Source: Amblyomma americanum
Taxonomy: Eukaryota > Arthropoda > Arachnida > Ixodida > Ixodidae
Assembly: GCF_052857255.1 (NCBI RefSeq)
Contig: NC_135497.1
Coordinates: forward strand, 185,790,084-185,854,083
Reading direction: 5' to 3'
DNA: 64,000 nucleotides
Made by a program: the position numbers and the translations under genes. Shown here piece after piece: positions 63,362 through 64,000 of this stretch (positions within the stretch are counted from its first letter, which is position 1; each line of letters starts with the position of its first letter). Under the pieces are notes generated by a model. The model worked only from the letters and a program-made list of their open reading frames with translations, was not told the DNA's origin and did not search any database.

Positions 63362-64000
63362 GTTTAATATCTATAGTGTATTTTCCAGTTCAGTGCTGTG
63401 TCGAAGAATGAAAACAAGTAACCAAAGACGAAGTGCACGGCTGACAAAAACAGTAATGTTCAGACTCTCGGGCTCTGTATATTTACGTATCGATTCCGAG
63501 GCTCCCTTTTGGATGCAGAAGTCCAAGCGCGTAGAAGTACGCGATCATCCACAGCACATGTGCTGTTAAGAAGCAGTCGTGTTAATCCTCGTAACTCCAC
63601 AGAGCGTAAAATGTTTAAGCGCTTACCACTCTTGTTTTGTGCGCCCGACCTGATCAGCAAGGCGGTAATAAGGAAGGTTATATCTTATCAAAAAAAAAGA
63701 AAAACTTAAGGTGGGGGAGGGCTTGCTGGAGAAAGGTGCAGGTAGCCTCGAGTTGAGACATCAGTAAGTGTTCGGTCACGAAAAATGCTCCGTTCTTTTC
63801 GGCATTAGGAAGGTTATGCGATTTAGTGAATGAATTCTGCGAACGTGCGTGGGAGCTTCTTACCCAGCCGTATGAAACAGTAGTTTTGTAAACTTTGAAA
63901 TGCGTTCTTCTCAGTATCCTGATATTCCCTGAAACTCAGTAGTTAACTGCAAGACCGTAAAGTGCAAAAATTGCGGCTCGCAAACTGTGCTTCTGTCGGC
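63362..64000. other. no gene seen
   Basis: AT-rich sequence with short frames on both strands and nothing recognisable. Confidence 0.35.

Overview
The window is eukaryotic nuclear DNA: intron-rich, with AT-rich non-coding sequence, GC-rich coding exons and many transposable-element remnants. The repeat families (tRNA-derived SINEs, Penelope-like elements with GIY-YIG endonuclease domains, non-LTR retrotransposon 3' ends, short inverted-repeat DNA elements) match what I remember of hard-tick genomes. A metastriate ixodid tick is therefore my best guess. This assignment rests on memory of repeat families, not on a search.

Layout: 1-8.7 kb holds no gene I can support. It contains a GC-rich island, a decayed Penelope-like GIY-YIG fragment (about 1268-1760), a 125-bp hairpin, two SINE copies and a 709-bp inverted-repeat DNA element (5212-5920). 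At 8821-9159 lies a short plus-strand coiled-coil reading frame ending in a candidate CaaX prenylation box, with a poly(A) signal near 9755. The stretch 9.8-18.4 kb is repeat territory; its centrepiece is a nearly 2-kb palindrome made of two head-to-head Penelope-like copies (13811-15720) flanked by a 14-bp duplication.

From 18426 to 59871 a single large plus-strand gene can be assembled from 16 exons. Every junction has GT/AG borders and compatible phase, and together they give an open frame of 1833 residues (5' end missing). The protein reads, in order: C-type lectin-like domain 1, CUB1, C-type lectin-like domain 2, CUB2, CUB3, a degenerate CUB-like domain, three EGF modules, one transmembrane helix, and a cytoplasmic tail of about 900 residues that is Ser/Pro-rich and carries a polyglutamine tract. 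It looks like a cell-surface adhesion or recognition receptor with a large signalling tail. I do not recognise a named orthologue. The sequence offers three alternative C-termini: a tail-less form through intronic polyadenylation at 55553-55627, a form ending inside the giant tail exon at 58478 with its own poly(A) signal, and a form spliced to a final exon at 59655-59871.

The introns carry a foldback element with arms of about 280 bp, retrotransposon 3' ends, an LTR-like block, two minisatellites, a (CG/TG)n microsatellite, and an inverted-repeat element nested inside a SINE. No gene is recognised in the last 4 kb.
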